This document shows positions 12,145 to 25,900 of a stretch of DNA of 64,000 bases, in pieces (position 1 is the first letter of the stretch; each line of letters starts with the position of its first letter). A model generated the notes under the pieces. That model did no database searches and was not told where the DNA came from. It worked only from the letters and a program-made list of their open reading frames with translations. A program made the position numbers and the translations under genes. Source of the stretch: Puffinus mauretanicus (Eukaryota; Chordata; Aves; Procellariiformes; Procellariidae); the NCBI GenBank assembly GCA_023333565.1, contig JAJKFH010000115.1, positions 2,108,001-2,172,000 on the forward strand, given 5' to 3'.

Positions 12145-12540
12145 TATCCAGGGAAAGGGTAAGAGGTGACTTGATTACAGCCTACAATTACTTACAATGA
12201 GAAGATTTCTGATTGCAAATAGCCCTTTAATTTAACAAATGAAGCATAACGAGATCCAATATTTGAAGGTGGAAGCTAGATGATTGATATTAGACTAGGT
12301 GCATATTTTTATCAGTGAATCTAATCAAGTATTTGGATTATTTACCTAGGGAAATACTTGGTTCTTCATCACTGAGAACTTTAAATGAAAATTGTGTGTT
12401 CCTGAAACATATGTAATAGCTTAAGCAGAAATTATAGACTTTATGTAGGAAACACTTGAAGGAATTCTGTCTTGTATTATGCTGTAGTTCTGACTAGATG
12501 ATTATTATGGTCCCTTCCAGCTCTAAAAGTTGAGTGAAAT
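12145..12540 (+). mobile_element. Old CR1 LINE 3' fragment
   Basis: It opens with AAGAGGTGACTTGATTACAG, followed by a degraded ...AACGAGATCCAATATTTGAA segment and ACTTTAAATGAAAATTG. It ends with GACTAGATGATTATTATGGT then CCCTTCCAGCTCTAAAAG. This order (AGATGACTTGATCACAG ... GACTAGATGATC ... GGTCCCTTCCAGCC) is the familiar CR1 3' end of older sauropsid subfamilies. It is highly diverged, so ancient. The 5' limit is approximate. Confidence 0.75.
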
Positions 12541-15500
12541 TTAGTTCCATTAAAATCAATGTGAATTTTGTCACTGACTGGAATCAGGATTTCACCATCT
12601 GAGTTTACACTAGACCACTTTACAGCCTCACTAACACTGTAAAGATACCTTCAAGTATGCAGAAATGTAATCATTTAATTCCCCTCTACACTTCTAAGGT
12701 GATGTAAAAAAGCCTTAAATGCAAATTGGGGATTCCTAACAACTAGAAATTAGTACTTTTAGCAATTGGGGCTGAAAGATTGTGCTTTAACTGGTCTTCT
12801 ACCGTGAAGTTTGAAGAAGCATATACTTAAACTTGCCAGTTGCAAAATTTTGCTGATTACATGTTAAGGCTGATAGAGCTGTAAATCCATAGAAGGAAAG
12901 CAACTGCCCGCTCTCCCTTGTACTTAAACTCACATTGCCTTTGAGGACAATTGCCTTGGACAATATAGAGGAGCCTTTACAGGGCACAAAATTGTTCTTT
13001 CCTCATCCGTAATAAAACAGTAAGCCACTGTGTCAGAAGGCTGTAATAAAAAGTTTATGTGGTACAGTGATATTAATAATTAAATCTATTAAGAAATTTT
13101 AATACAAGTAAAAATTAGATTTAGGTTTAGGATTTTCATTGGTGCAAGCAAGACATGATACAGTTATAAACAATAACCAGGGATACAGACAAGCCAATCT
13201 GAGTTATACTACTTACCTTCTTTCTTAGTATGAAAATAAAAGGATACTACAGTGAAGAAGAAAACCACAGATAATTTCATTTCTTAGAGTTATTAAAAAT
13301 AAAAAAGACAAAGTACTCACTCACCACTTATAGATATCAAAGAGACCACAGTGCTTAAAAGCATTAGATATTATGTCCATTTTGTGTATCTAGATTTTCA
13401 GTAAGGAGGTGTTAAATTGTTTAAAGTTCCATGTTACTAAGTTTACATAGGCTAAATATGTCGCTGTTACTGTGGAGCTGGAGCATCATGTTTCTCTACA
13501 CAACACCTTGCGGGGTAGTTATCCCCCATTCTGCAGGCGGGGACTCGTGCAAAGAGCCACAAAACTAGATTCCTCAAGGATTTCAGCACCTGATTGCAGC
13601 CTTTATCAAGGGACACCCAGAAGCATCTGTCAAGACATCAATAGTGTTATGCATCCAACAACTGAGCAAGCAATTCAGCCACAGGGACTGAGCCAAACAC
13701 TGTAATCGCTCAGCGCCAGGGCTGGCTGAATACGACTGTCCTTAGAAAACAGCAAAAGTGTCTCATCTCAGCTGCAGGCGTCCTACAGCCAGCAATGTTG
13801 ACACATGGACTGTAGGATAAAGAACATGTGCTGCAGCCCCCGCTTTCTTTTGTGGTCTGGTAGACAGTAGAGACACAGACATAGTGGTAGTGAGTCCACC
13901 TCTTGCTAAAGGGGTGGGGAGCGCTGTGAGTGCAGGAATTCATTCATCAGATGGATTAATTATATCATGCATCTGCATGACCAAGCAGACAGAGGAAAAA
14001 CAGCTCCCTTTTAGCCACCTCAAATGCCATTAAAAGCTCAGCTATTGAACAGATGCATAATGCAGAAGGATGAGGCATATTTTGTGAGAAAAGCAATATG
14101 TGGATGCCCGTATCTGAAACAGTTCGGGGAGAGGCATCCTGTGTGGGATGAGGCCCCCAGGGTCTAAGAAAGGTACAGTGAGTAAGAGCACATCAGTATG
14201 GCATTTCCAGCTGTGTATTTACCGCACCATACACAGCACATCACCTTCCTGCAACCTCTTCTGTAGTTGCATCCACTTAATCAAGAGAGGAAATGATGCT
14301 ATGTGGTCAGACCTGTTTTTTTTGGTGCAAAGTCCATAAATCTCTGTCATAGCAGGAATGTAAGTACAGGCTTCCTAAATCTAAGGCTGGCACTCCAGCA
14401 TTCCAATTTAGGAAATTTAAATCTTCTTTACAGGTAAAAATAACAACTGTTCTCATTTCCTTTAGGGACATATTACACGCTAATGGTCCACCATGAGATT
14501 TCTTGTATTGAATCATCTAATACTGGAAGTACTTTGGTCAAAAAGATAACAGACTAGGGTCTTTTGTCTCTTTGTGAAGACAAGTCTAATTTTAAAATAC
14601 AAATAACTCAAAGACATTTGTATGTATAATCTGTGCATCATTCTAAATGCTACATTATTTAAAAACCCTCAGGTAGGAGAGATTAAAAAGTCCTACTGAA
14701 CTACTGCAATGAATATGACTTTTATTTATTATTAAATGGATATTAAAGAACTAAAGAGATGGTAAATATATTTTACATAAAAATCATTTCGTTCTAATAC
14801 TGCAAATGGAAAGATGACATGCTAATTTCTAACTTGAAAAATTCTTCCTTTCACATCTTAGCTGCTTCGCTTCCTTTTATATTGATTTTGGGTTTCCAGA
14901 CAATGAGATTACATTTTGAAGCATTCACACAGCAGAGCATAAGGACAAGGCTATAACAAAACAATTAGATTCATATAAATGAGTCTCTAAAGACTTGAGT
15001 AAAGCATTATTCTTTGCCCAGAAAGTGATCAAATTTGTCCTTTCACCCATCCATCACAGCAGGTGGTGAGGAAGGGTTTTAAGAAAACAGGTAAAGTTTT
15101 AGTCCATCAGAGAAGAAATAATTCAGACTTTTGATGACCCTGTGCTGAAACACCCTGTTAAAAAGGAAAAAAAAAGTTTCAGTCATGCTGTCAAATAATT
15201 CTCAAACAACTCTGTCATTAGGTTACACCTGTTATTAACAAAAGATAGAAGAAGTAACATTAAACATAACAATAACGTCTATATCAATTACAAGACCAAG
15301 TACTCATGGCAAACATTTGTGTCAGTATTTCCCGTAATTTAGTACTCATGCACTTGAGCAATAGGAAATGCAGCAAGAATATAAACTATACAGAGGAACT
15401 CATTTGGATAAAAATGAGAACTTGAGTGCTTAGACTCAAAACTGAACCATGTGCAGACTGAATTATTTTTTGAAAAAATCTAATTTTGTCGTTGAAGGCA

Positions 15501-17883
15501 GAAAAGTTTCTTGTATCTCTGCATTTCCTTGTTCTCTGCTAGACACATCAAGAGACAAAGACGGGCTGGGCACAGGAAGGGAAGAGGGAAACAGTAAAAC
15601 TGTGACAAAGGCTATTGCCCTGAAACCAAGCCTTGCCTGTGTGAAATGTCTGCTTCAAAACCAAACATTTTAGACAGACAGGATGGACAGAGCACAAACT
15701 GAATGCAGGGACAAGCGGAGCCTGCACTACACTATTTCGTACACTGGAAAAGCATTAAGGGCAGTCCTGAGGGAGATGCCTCAGTCCGGTTATTCTTTTT
15801 ACAAATTTACAGTCATAGGTGTCTATACAAGCAAACAAGATCAAACGATAGTTTCAAAATCATTGTCATTTTTCCATTGAAGTATTTACTCTAGTCAAAT
15901 TATTCTTTGTGGGTTTTATTGGAATAATAATAAAATATATTGATTTTTAAGTATTCAGTGGCCATAGAAATGGTAAGAAAGGCCACAGAAAACACTCCCA
16001 TTTCCTACATTTTCTTACGCCTTCTCTCAGGTGACTGGTTACAGTTACACTGAGGAAGCAAAACATAAGAAACAGGATCATAGCAGATCTCAACAGAGGT
16101 CAGAACTGTAGCATCTATTTGGAATCCTAAAAGGTAGGCACTACAAAAGCTGAAAAGTAGGCATGTAGTTGTACCAGGAATATTCACCGAAGCATAGTCA
16201 TGCTCCTCAGCTCCATATAAAATTAACGCTGCCTGAAAAGCCCGCATCTAAATGAAAAGGAGAAAGAGCTGACCGGGAGGCTGAAACTTTGTCCTGCACA
16301 GGTACTTGGGACAAGCACACAGAGCAGGTACCTTTGTATGTTTTGAAACTACCGAATCAAATGCTTCAAGGGAGATAGGTGGCAGAATACATTGTTTTCA
16401 GGCCTTGTTATTGTCTAGAAATAAAATAGGTAGGAAGCTATATAATACTGTCAAGATCAAAGAGGCACCCAGGACATGTGCAGGAGCAGAAATGCTGATG
16501 CTGGAGGTTATTTGGTGTAAAAAACCCAGGAGATATTCATTGTTTTCACACATCTATAGGACTGCTGAGTAAGTGAACGGGGATTTGAGAACCTGGAGAA
16601 GGATGTCAGAATTCTCTATGTAGGCATTACATTATATTTTCATCCCAGTTTACTAATTTCTTTTTGTAGCTCTCCACTTGCATAACTCAAAAGTAGAAGC
16701 AGGGACACGACTTGCACTCCCTAGTCAAAGAAACTGTGTGTGAGTAGGGCTCATTTATTATAATTACATCTGCATCACTCTGCCATTTGGTCTTCTATCT
16801 AGGGAAATGCTGGCTACTTAGCATCGATTTTTGCTTCAGCTTTCTGCTGTATCCCAGCACCACCCCTACACCATGCAACAACTAGCTTTGATGTGTAAGC
16901 CAACATATGGCCATTAAACTATTGGCTTCAATTATGAACATAAGGCCTCAGAAATGTGACTTATTAGCATGAAATTATTAAGTTCCTCCTAGAAATGTGG
17001 CTTCATCTTTTCAGTCAAGCAAAAATACACAGAACTAGACTTACAAGATGCAATTCTCTCAGATGATTCCATTTTTATTTCTTTTACTGCGATATTATGG
17101 ACACAGTTTAAAACCCTTCCTTTAATAAAAGTTTTATCAAATTTAGATCACTTGAAATTCCTCACATTTCTGTGCCACTCTTTTGATCTTTTGATAGATG
17201 CTCTACCTTGGGTTTTTTTTGTAAAAAAAAGCTTGTAAACAATAGCTTCTGAATCTTCATATGTATACAACATCAGGTTTCATGTCAATTTTCCCCAAAA
17301 AATATTGCTATAGAAAGCCCAAACTATTTACCTCTAAAGATTATTCCCAGGAAAGAAATTTGGAAGTACTTTGGTCTCCTGTTGTGGTGAAAACTCACCC
17401 AAAGTTTTTGAATTGCTTGTTTAATAGTGAAAACCCAAGAATGTTGTTTCCTGTAAGCTTTCATCTGGCTCTCTCTATTCTGTATAATGAATCTTTCCTG
17501 TCAAGTTTACCATTTCCCTTTGGTATTCTCATTAACATTAGTCATTAAAACAAGATTGGGCAAAGCGCTGGAAAATCTACTCTAGGGAATGATATTGGTT
17601 GTGCTTTGTATCACTTTATTTAGAAAGCATACACTATTCTACCAGAGTAGTTTAAAATGCTGCAGTTATTTCCCTGCAAGCTTCAGTGTTTTGGATTATT
17701 AGAGTATCACAGTATTTTTATGACCTGTTATAACTTTTCCTGTCTATTCTCTGCCTTTATAAAGACACAAGGACTAGGACATATAGGCATCACCTACTTA
17801 GTTCCACAAAACTTGGAAGGGCAAATAATGGAGAAAGTGCCACAATGCTCCAGACAGCCCTTGAAGCTTGATTCCAGGTTCCT
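12541..17883. other. Unique sequence, no gene recognised
   Basis: Over 5 kb without a confident feature. The part 13470-14300 is somewhat richer in GC than its surroundings but has no recognisable coding content. A small hairpin is listed at 14372. The remainder is AT-rich. Confidence 0.45.
14372..14414. repeat. Short two-part inverted repeat
   Basis: TTCCTAAAT (14372-14380) pairs with ATTTAGGAA (14406-14414). Inside it GCTGG (14386-14390) pairs with CCAGC (14395-14399) around a 4-nt loop. The stem is too short and interrupted for a typical microRNA precursor and may be chance. Confidence 0.4.
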
Positions 17884-18012
17884 AAAATCATAGAGAAACA
17901 GGGTGTGAGGGATAAAAAAATCACCTAGCTTCTCTGTGTCCCCAAAACAGGGTTAACTACAGTTATATATTTCTGATGGATGTTGTCCAATCTTCATGTA
18001 TGTTTCAAAATA
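17884..18012 (-). mobile_element. Probable CR1 LINE scrap, minus strand
   Basis: AAAATCATAGAGAAACAGGG, ATCACCTAGCTTCTCTGTGT and AAACAGGGTTAACTACAG, then TGTTGTCCAATCTTCATG, resemble the reverse complement of a CR1 3' end (AATCATAGAAT..., ATCTAGTCCAACCCC, CAGGGTCAACTACAG, CTTGTCCAGTC). The match is patchy, so the assignment is moderate. Confidence 0.55.
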
Positions 18013-18641
18013 TTTGTTACCTTCTCCCTAATAAATAAAAATATTACAAACCATAAATTAAATACCTTTCTTTATGTGAAATATTATCTTTTATTTTGAC
18101 TTGTAGCTAGTTCTAACCTCTTCCTCAGCTAATGCATATTGGAAAACAACTACCTGGTCCCTTTTTACAGAAGTCAACAAATTAAGATGGTGGAGAACAT
18201 GCTAGCGAAGATAGTTTGGTGAGAGAGTTAGAAGTTAAGAACAACCTGTTTTGGTGCTCTGAAAAGGAAAAGAGAAAGAAGAAAATCTTTTGTGCTTTAA
18301 TTTTCCTCTTTCCTCAGACAACTTCTACATGGATTATGACTGAACAAACATTAAAACAAAATGGGGTTAGGCATAAGCTTCCCAGTAGCATACATTTATG
18401 ATAAGCTGATACAAAATTGATTCTAAGCAGAAAATCAATTTTCTGTATACTAGTAACTTCCAAATACTTCACAGACATTTCTGTCTCATAGCCAGGCGTC
18501 TCCTTCTCTTTAAAAAATACTTCCCTGAACTAATAATTTTCCATAATGTATCACTTAGAATAGAGGGTTGGTCATACATATGAATGGAAGATGGTTTGTA
18601 TCAGAAAGAAAATTAAGTGCTGCTTACTTTGCCAGAAATAA

Positions 18642-18668
18642 CTGCCTCTGCCTCTGCCTCTGCCTCTC
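18642..18668. repeat. (CTGCCT)n microsatellite
   Basis: About four tandem copies of the hexamer CTGCCT. Confidence 0.9.
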
Positions 18669-19656
18669 CTCTGAAGCAGATTTATTATCACCATTATTCA
18701 TTCCTGTATGTTGTCTTAGGGAACACTTTTGTGTGGAAATGTCACTTATTTTCAGATGCCTCTAACTTAAATTGCTTTACAGTTTCATTAAAAGCCTCCA
18801 TTGCTGCTGGCTGCTCAGTAGACATCTCAGTAAGCTCTGATGTGCTCTTTACAACCAAGTTGAGAGGCAGTTAACTTGTGCTTTCCAGTTTCCCTATAAA
18901 TAAAACATTTTTAAGAGCTAAATGGTCCTGTCTTCTCTTTTTCATTACTGGGCTACAAGTACCTGCCATTTTCAGAACACTGCAGGACTAAGGACCTTTC
19001 CAGTTTCTGACGTTTGTAAGCCCCAGCATGACAGCCTGTGGACGCTGAGTACTTTTCCATTCTGCTATGCCAATGTAAAACATTTTTTTGTCTGTATTTT
19101 AGAGAACAGGGATGACCAGATATACTTTTGACAGCTAGCTTTTTACTTGACTTGGCTTCTATGCTAAAATTTATACTAAAATAGGCAACATACTCATTTG
19201 GGTTTCAACTACAATGAAGGTTTCCTTATTGGTTTACAGTTGCTGTTCTAGAAATAAAAGAATTCATTTACCTGTTTCCAAATGTAACCCGATCTTACAC
19301 ATTCAAGAGTTAGGTTAGACTTCACCCCAAGCTCTACTTAAAGAATTTTAGGTTATTAATTCATGTACTATTGATTTACAAAAAGGGGTGTTGACCAAGA
19401 GGGAAGAAGCCTTCAGGATTGTCCAGCATTAACTCCTGTCAAAAATTAAATTGTATTCTTGGTGGATTGAAGTCTGGTATAATAGACAAATCATACATTT
19501 CTATATCTAGCTGATGAGGGATGCAGGCAATAAGTCCTGTCAGGAAAATTACCTGAGTAAATGGCAGACTCCCTAAACTCCATCAGTAGATTCTTGATTT
19601 GACTCTTAAAAACATGAGAGTATGTACATATAGGAAAAAGGTGGGAAAGTGCTTTT

Positions 19657-19679
19657 TATTTGTTTGTTTGTTTGTTTAT
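19657..19679. repeat. (TTTG)n microsatellite
   Basis: Five near-perfect copies of TTTG/TTTA. Confidence 0.9.
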
Positions 19680-20395
19680 GTTTTAATTTTCTCCCAGTGG
19701 CTTTAGATAATCAGATTACCATGGGCTAAGATGGGTGGAGAGCTCTGGGCTTCTTTTTTTCTCCTTACATTGTTCTGTGGACATCATAAGCTGTCAGCAA
19801 TTCTATTTTTAAAACAAGCAAATCCAATATCCAGAAAAAAAATACCATTACTTCCAGATAAGATGTTGCAAGACTGAAACTTTCTGCAATAAAAACATTT
19901 CAGCTGCTCTTGCACCTGATTGAGATGAAATCAACTGAGCCTGTGAATCTGCAAACTCTTTATATGCAGAAGCATCATATGACTTAGTTTGCCATCTCTC
20001 CATCTGCTGGCTGGTTAAAACTCTACTAAGCAGCTTGGGTAGTGCAAATAAAGAGGGAATTCAGAGCGTTTGCAAAAAACTTTATTGATGGCATACAGCT
20101 TGTATTCAGTGTATGTAAGAAATGAACAAAATTGTTGTATGTGTTCAATATACCATAAATTAAATGTACTTGCTTTGTTAAGTCATATAAAGAGTATGAT
20201 GGCAGATACTGAGCAATGGAAGCAGTAAAGTAGCACTCGTAATTGCCTATTTGCCATTAAATATTATGCCATGCTGGGTGATCCTGATCTTCCAAAGTGT
20301 ATGTTGAATGGGAGACAGTGAGCAAAAAATAAAGGGAACAGCGAGGAGGACAGTGTTATAGGGATATGATCATATATCATATTATGTGATCCGGG

Positions 20396-20957
20396 TGTCC
20401 CGATCCCATGTCGGAATGTCCCGATCCGATGTCGGGGGAGGTTTCGATATGATCCCAAGAGCGAGATTAAGACACAAAACGAGGTCAAATGCCGTATACC
20501 CAAACCAGCAACTTTTAATATCAAAAGTAGAAAATTAGTAGCGATAGGATAGAATAGAGTAAAAAGACAGAAGTCAAGCAGGCATTCAGGACAGAGTTGC
20601 AAGAATAGTCACCACCATGGATCCACGGCGTCCCGGGAGTCCAAGTCTCTCAGTGTCCTGGCGGTGGGCGGCCGCTCCGGGGTCCGCGCTGTTTCGGCGG
20701 GGTCGGCAATCGCGCCGGGGTCCTCTTGGCAGTCCCTTTTATTCTCATTCGAGGGCTGCAGTTTCCATGGCAATGACACGTCTCCGCATTCCCGAGTCTT
20801 GACTGTCCAAGCACGTGCCAGCCGGAGATCTTTCACACCTTGCCAGCCGGAGATCTCTGTGGCCTTGCAGCCATTCTTATCATATTCAGCAGCCAAAGGA
20901 ACCCTCGCCCAGATAAGCAGTCTTTGAGACAAAAGTTCTACAATTCAGTCTTTCACA
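20396..20957 (-). mobile_element. Solo ERV LTR with perfect 5-bp TSD
   Basis: A 562-bp element with TG at its left and CA at its right, flanked exactly by CCGGG (20391-20395) and CCGGG (20958-20962). On the minus strand it starts TGTGAAAGACTGAATTGTAG and carries AATAAA (plus positions 20738-20743). That is followed by a CpG-rich R/U5-like stretch with two NotI-like GC boxes, then a GGGACA terminus. The terminal about 20 bp are tandemly duplicated (period 21: TGTCCCGATCC at 20396 and 20417). It is clearly different in sequence from the other LTR families here. No interior sequence adjoins it. The perfect TSD and retained CpGs suggest a fairly recent insertion. Open frames across it (20264-20932) are not genes. 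Confidence 0.93.
20738..20743 (-). terminator. AATAAA poly(A) signal of LTR
   Basis: TTTATT on the plus strand reads AATAAA on the minus strand, about 215 bp downstream of the minus-strand LTR start. This supports the minus orientation of the 20396-20957 LTR. Confidence 0.55.
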
Positions 20958-22693
20958 CCGGGGCCTTACGGAAAATAACAATAATAGTAACCTGTTCTTA
21001 CATATGTTTCATAATATCACTATCATTTTTCCTATTTTATAAGTAGGTAACCTGAGCCACGAAACACTGAAGTGACAACAGGTCAACAATACTTCATTAG
21101 GCTGTGCATCCAACAGAAGTTTAGCAGCTAAATCCATTTTAGTTGACATATGTTTATACTGTATGATATTCTAAAATGAAAAAGAGAACGTTATTGGGGC
21201 ATGCTTGTTGACAACATGGAATTAGTTAAACCTGAGTAGGAGTTTAATGACAAGCTCAGAAGTCCAGAGTTTGGATGACTTTTTATCCAGGAAAATCAAT
21301 GTAACAGCAAGATTCTTTTTAAAAACACATGAAAGGGATACTGAGTGTGACATCACTGCAGACAGGGAGACGCAAGAACAGCACAAATTATGGCAATATT
21401 CTCTACCTTCATGTCCCTTTTTTGCTTACAAAAAGCCACTGGCTTACTTCTGCCAGATACACCAGCAGATGCTGAAAACACCTAAGAAATCCTCAAAACA
21501 AGAAGATACTCCGTTGAGATTTTAAATTTCCACTACTGTCACTTAAATTGACATGGCTATAGCCAATATGTCTGATCTGCTGTTGACTACAGCTGTGGAA
21601 GAACAGGTACTAGGAGAATAAACAGGCATCTTAACTGTATCACACTGCCTTGTGGAAAACTTGTGTCATTATTACTTTCCAGAAAATTTAGTGGCATTAT
21701 TTAAGACTGACAACTGCTGAGAACAAGCCACATAAACAGCTCTTTGAATCAGATTTGATTTTATTCATCAGATGCTGTACATTGGCTTTTAGGGCAATTT
21801 TAAGCCTCAGTGAAGCCATGTTTTCTGTGACTTTAGGACCACTTCTTTCTGCCACCCTATTTTTAATAAAAAACAGCATTTCAGTAGACTCCTTGACATG
21901 TTTTTGTGAGGATGCCTTTGACATCCCTTCTTAAGTTGAACTGTAGATATATTTTATTCATGTTGGCTTTTTCCTACAAACACATTTTAAAAGCATCTGG
22001 CCTCTTTCCTCACCTTTTAGTGCAGTTTCCTAGCACCTGCCATTTTTATAGTGTTGTACAAGTTAAGGATTGTCTTTGTTCATTTGTTCATACCACAGAG
22101 TAAGATCACCTTACAGTCAGAAATAATAAATAAGCATGATTATCCTAGGCTTAACAGATATCTCTTTAAGTAAACAAAAACATGCACGAAATAATTGACC
22201 CATCTTGCTTCAAGCCTGTTGGGGCAGACCAGGAGTAGCTCCACAGAGATTTGTGAAATGATGTTAACATAAAAGGCTAATGAAGATGGATGCAGTGCAA
22301 ACTTGGATTTTGAAGCTATTCCACAATGGTTAATAGTAGAGAAGACAATCCCTGAGGTCCCCTTTGAATGCTTCTCCAAAGCCAGTACACTCAGTGGGTA
22401 TCACTAAAAGAAAACAACTTTTTATGAGACAGAAACCTAACAACGGTGCTTTCTGATGAGTGTAGCTTGAGACTGTATGTCAAATAAAATATCATATCTT
22501 CTATACAATCTAGCTATAAAATAGCAAGAATGTTTGGCTATAGAGAACCTAAACAACTTGATCAGCCACAACATATTCTTTATTTTAAAAAGTAGGTGTA
22601 GGAGATTTGTAAAAGATTAAGAGCATAATGTAGAGTAACTTGAGTGTTCATATCCATAATACTAAAATATGGAAATCGACGTTTTAGCAATGG

Positions 22694-22729
22694 TACTTCT
22701 TTGCCAATGTTACTTCTTTGCCAATGTTA
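22694..22729. repeat. Two-copy 17-bp tandem duplication
   Basis: TACTTCTTTGCCAATGT occurs twice in a row. Confidence 0.85.
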
Positions 22730-22876
22730 CATCTACCATTCATGATATGCCGTCAGTATAAAATTCTAGTAATAGCGCCCTATATTATATATGTCCTCCT
22801 TACCACTGAAGAAAAGGAAAAAAATGAGACAGCACCATAAATCATAAGTAAAATAAGATCCTTGGGCAAAGCTTGG

Positions 22877-22930
22877 AATAGTAATAGTAATAGTAATAGC
22901 AATAGTAATAGTAATAGCAATAGTAATAAT
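22877..22930. repeat. (TAATAG)n microsatellite with CAATAG variants
   Basis: About nine hexamer units. TAATAG alternates with CAATAG at intervals, suggesting a higher-order period of about 18 bp in part of the array. Confidence 0.9.
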
Positions 22931-25900
22931 AAAAAAATCATTAGGTCCCTTGCAATGAAATATTCATTTATTCTACCTAGTATATGAACTTTTGCCCTCA
23001 GTTGATATCAATAAAATGCGACACTGAAATGCAGTTAACATGACACATTTTGCCCAGATTTTAAAGGAACTGTCTTCAGTATTCCTGCGTAAATTCCCGT
23101 GGATATAATGTTAAGGAGAGTTTAAGTATGACTTATGAGATAGATCATACAGTTTCATTAGAAATCCTTTCACTCTTATTTTTAGAATTCCTGCTTATTG
23201 CTTTTGTCATTCCAAAAGATAAGTTGCTAAATGTATCTCTGATATTTCTTCCCCTAACATCATCATTCAAATTCAACCATGTGGTAGATTTTTAATCTAT
23301 GATAAAATATTATCCAGGTAGAAAATACTAAGAATCAAGAAAAGAATGAGTGTCAGTTTGCAGACTTAGATAAGCCTGAGATTCTCACAGCAATACTGGG
23401 AAAAATGTACCTTTGTCCTTCACATTGATGGGCAAAGAACTGAGCCTTTCAATATGATGTGCTTGATGATCTACATCAAAGTAAATGGGTACAGAAAGCT
23501 GATGATTGTTTTTAATCTCCTCAGATTACTACTACAGTGCCTAACATTTCCAAGATGGAACAGGAAAAAAAAAATCATTCTTCATATTTAATTTTTAAAA
23601 CTCATGTGAAAGAGGAAAAGCTCCCATATAGTTAGAAGACTGAGTTTTCTCCACTTCATTTCTACTCAGGATTACATCACATCTTCCAACATGGTAGAAT
23701 TTTAGTCCTATTAAATAAAAGTGCCTTTAACTACACTTGCAATAATACCTTGTATTTCATAAAAGGATGCATATACAAATATACAAATAGTGCCAAACAT
23801 GACAGAAACAGAAATTCTTCCTCATTCTAAGAACAGTGTCAGCTCTGACTGGAAGGAACCACTGGCAGTGAAACAACCATATTACCCATGGCATGCCAGA
23901 AGTTGTAATGATATGCGTGGAAAGCAAAGATTATAAACAGAAATCTGGAAGTGCCCATCTAAGTACAACACCCTAGCTGTATCCATAGCAGTCACCAGTG
24001 CTTCAGAGGAAAGAAGAAACAATCACACAAACCCCAGACCAAAACAATACCCTCCTCCCTAGCTCTCCTGCTTTGTTATACCAAAGTGACATTGCGCATT
24101 GAGGAGAAAGAAGAAAAAAAGGCTTCCAAACCTAAAGCGTAAGATTAATGCAGTATGGATACTGGATGTCAGCATGTTGGATATTCAAAGATTCAAATCA
24201 CAGGATTTTCTGTGCCACCTTTTTTGTCTCTTAAAGAAAATTCTACTTTCCTCATTCAAGCATTCTCCTCTTTCACCAAACAGTATGTTTCTTTGATTCC
24301 TTCTCATCCCTCCACACTGAGACATTTGTAACTTTTACATGATTATAACTAAAGATATGATGTCCCAAATAAGAAAGACGTGATTTAGGGAAGGTGAGGT
24401 ACAGAGGTCTACCTTTCTACCTCCTCCTTGCCTGCAGGACATCCATAGTGGGGGAGGGGAAGAGAGAGAGCCATGCCCCAATGCTGGGAACCTGCAGCTT
24501 AAGGAGAGATTGAAAGACCGCAGAAAGGTGTGGAAACAGACAGTTTGGCTTCACAGGGGTCAGAAAAGAAAATTTTCTGAGACCATAGTGCACTTAGCAC
24601 AGTTGGCTGCAACTCAACAAGCCACTGGGCTAGCTGACCCCAAGTTAGAGAGCATGGACACAGCGAGCAAGGAAAGAATTAACAGAAACCCTTTGTATTT
24701 CTCTTCTGTCACTTTGAGATTTTGCTATTTAGAATGTAAATATTCCTGTTTAAATTATAATTCTTTCTTCTTTTGTATTGTTTGAAAGCCTCTTGGTTGA
24801 TTTTGGAAAGCTCATGCTAAGAAAGTCTAGGCTGTTTTACTCAAAGCACAGAGGTCTTGACAACATCGCAAGTGCCACCATTTCCAGTCTTTTACTTTTT
24901 TTCCCTTTCAGTCTTTTTCTGGATGGAATCCTACTTGTTTCATCTAACAAATATGAAACAAAAATGTTGCTTTTCCCTCTCAACAAGTTGATTTGGAGAC
25001 CTGTAAAAAAGATAACCGGGAGCAGTAAGTCATTAAAGTCCTTCTGAATGCTAGTGGCATTGGTCCTGAAAATCCTTGTTACAATTCCCCTACAAGAGCA
25101 ACTAATCTTTTATGAAATGTTTACTGCTTTTCAAAAATGATTACAGTGGTGTGGCAAGTACCTTACATACGGGCCATCTGCTTTAATGCATTGTTTGATG
25201 GCATGTTGGCATCCTATTATGGAAAATACAAAGTAAGGTAAAACAAAGTTCCCCAAGATTTGATAATATATTTTGTATAAAAATATCAGCAAGGAAGATA
25301 TGAAGCAGATTGTTTTTCTTTAGAAGGAGATCACATGAGAGAGTGGAGGTACAGGACTTGTACAGAAAATCAATGCAGTAAATTTCTCACTGTTAAAAGA
25401 CTTTAGGAGTGCTAGTGATCATGTTCAACAGAATTTCCACTTTAACTGTGAAAAACCTTAATAAGTGGCTTAAACAGCAACCTGAATTAAACCTCTGGCC
25501 ACATCTGACCCATAGTGGTCATTTCAGCCCACAGCAGGACTAAGAAAGCTTTTTATACTCTTTTTCTTTAAAACAAAAAAAAACACCAACAAGAAAAAAG
25601 GCAGTCTGAGGTGGTTATGCAGAAGTAATTGACATGAAAACCTCTGCATAATTTCTATTCTATAATAAATAAAATCATCTTCATTTTCCTTAGAAGCTTG
25701 GATTTCAGTGTTTCTGATACCATAAGGGACTTGTTTATTGTAATGATTTCCCTTAAGTCATATAGAAAGGTGGTTTGTGTTTTTTTTCTTTTAAAATCAA
25801 GGAACATCAACTGTTCTGCTGAAAAAAATCCTCAAAACGGAGACAGTTCACCCCCTGCCAATTAAGAAACAAATTAAGAAAGTACATTGTGGTTATGTGA

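Larger units (their letters stand above)
18013..20390. other. Unique sequence with short simple repeats
   Basis: No gene is recognised. Two short simple repeats are listed separately (18642, 19657). The part 19880-20070 has non-repetitive, balanced sequence with TAAT and E-box-like motifs and could be conserved noncoding DNA. Confidence 0.45.

Noticed and set aside
14372..14414. MicroRNA precursor
   Set aside because: The stem is only 9+5 bp with internal loops, and it does not extend outward.
20264..20932. Open frames of 107-112 codons on the minus strand
   Set aside because: They cover the U3/R of the 20396-20957 LTR or its flank. Retroviral genes are not expected there and none is recognised.
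22877..22930. CRISPR-like spaced repeat
   Set aside because: It is a simple hexamer microsatellite without unique spacers, in a vertebrate genome.
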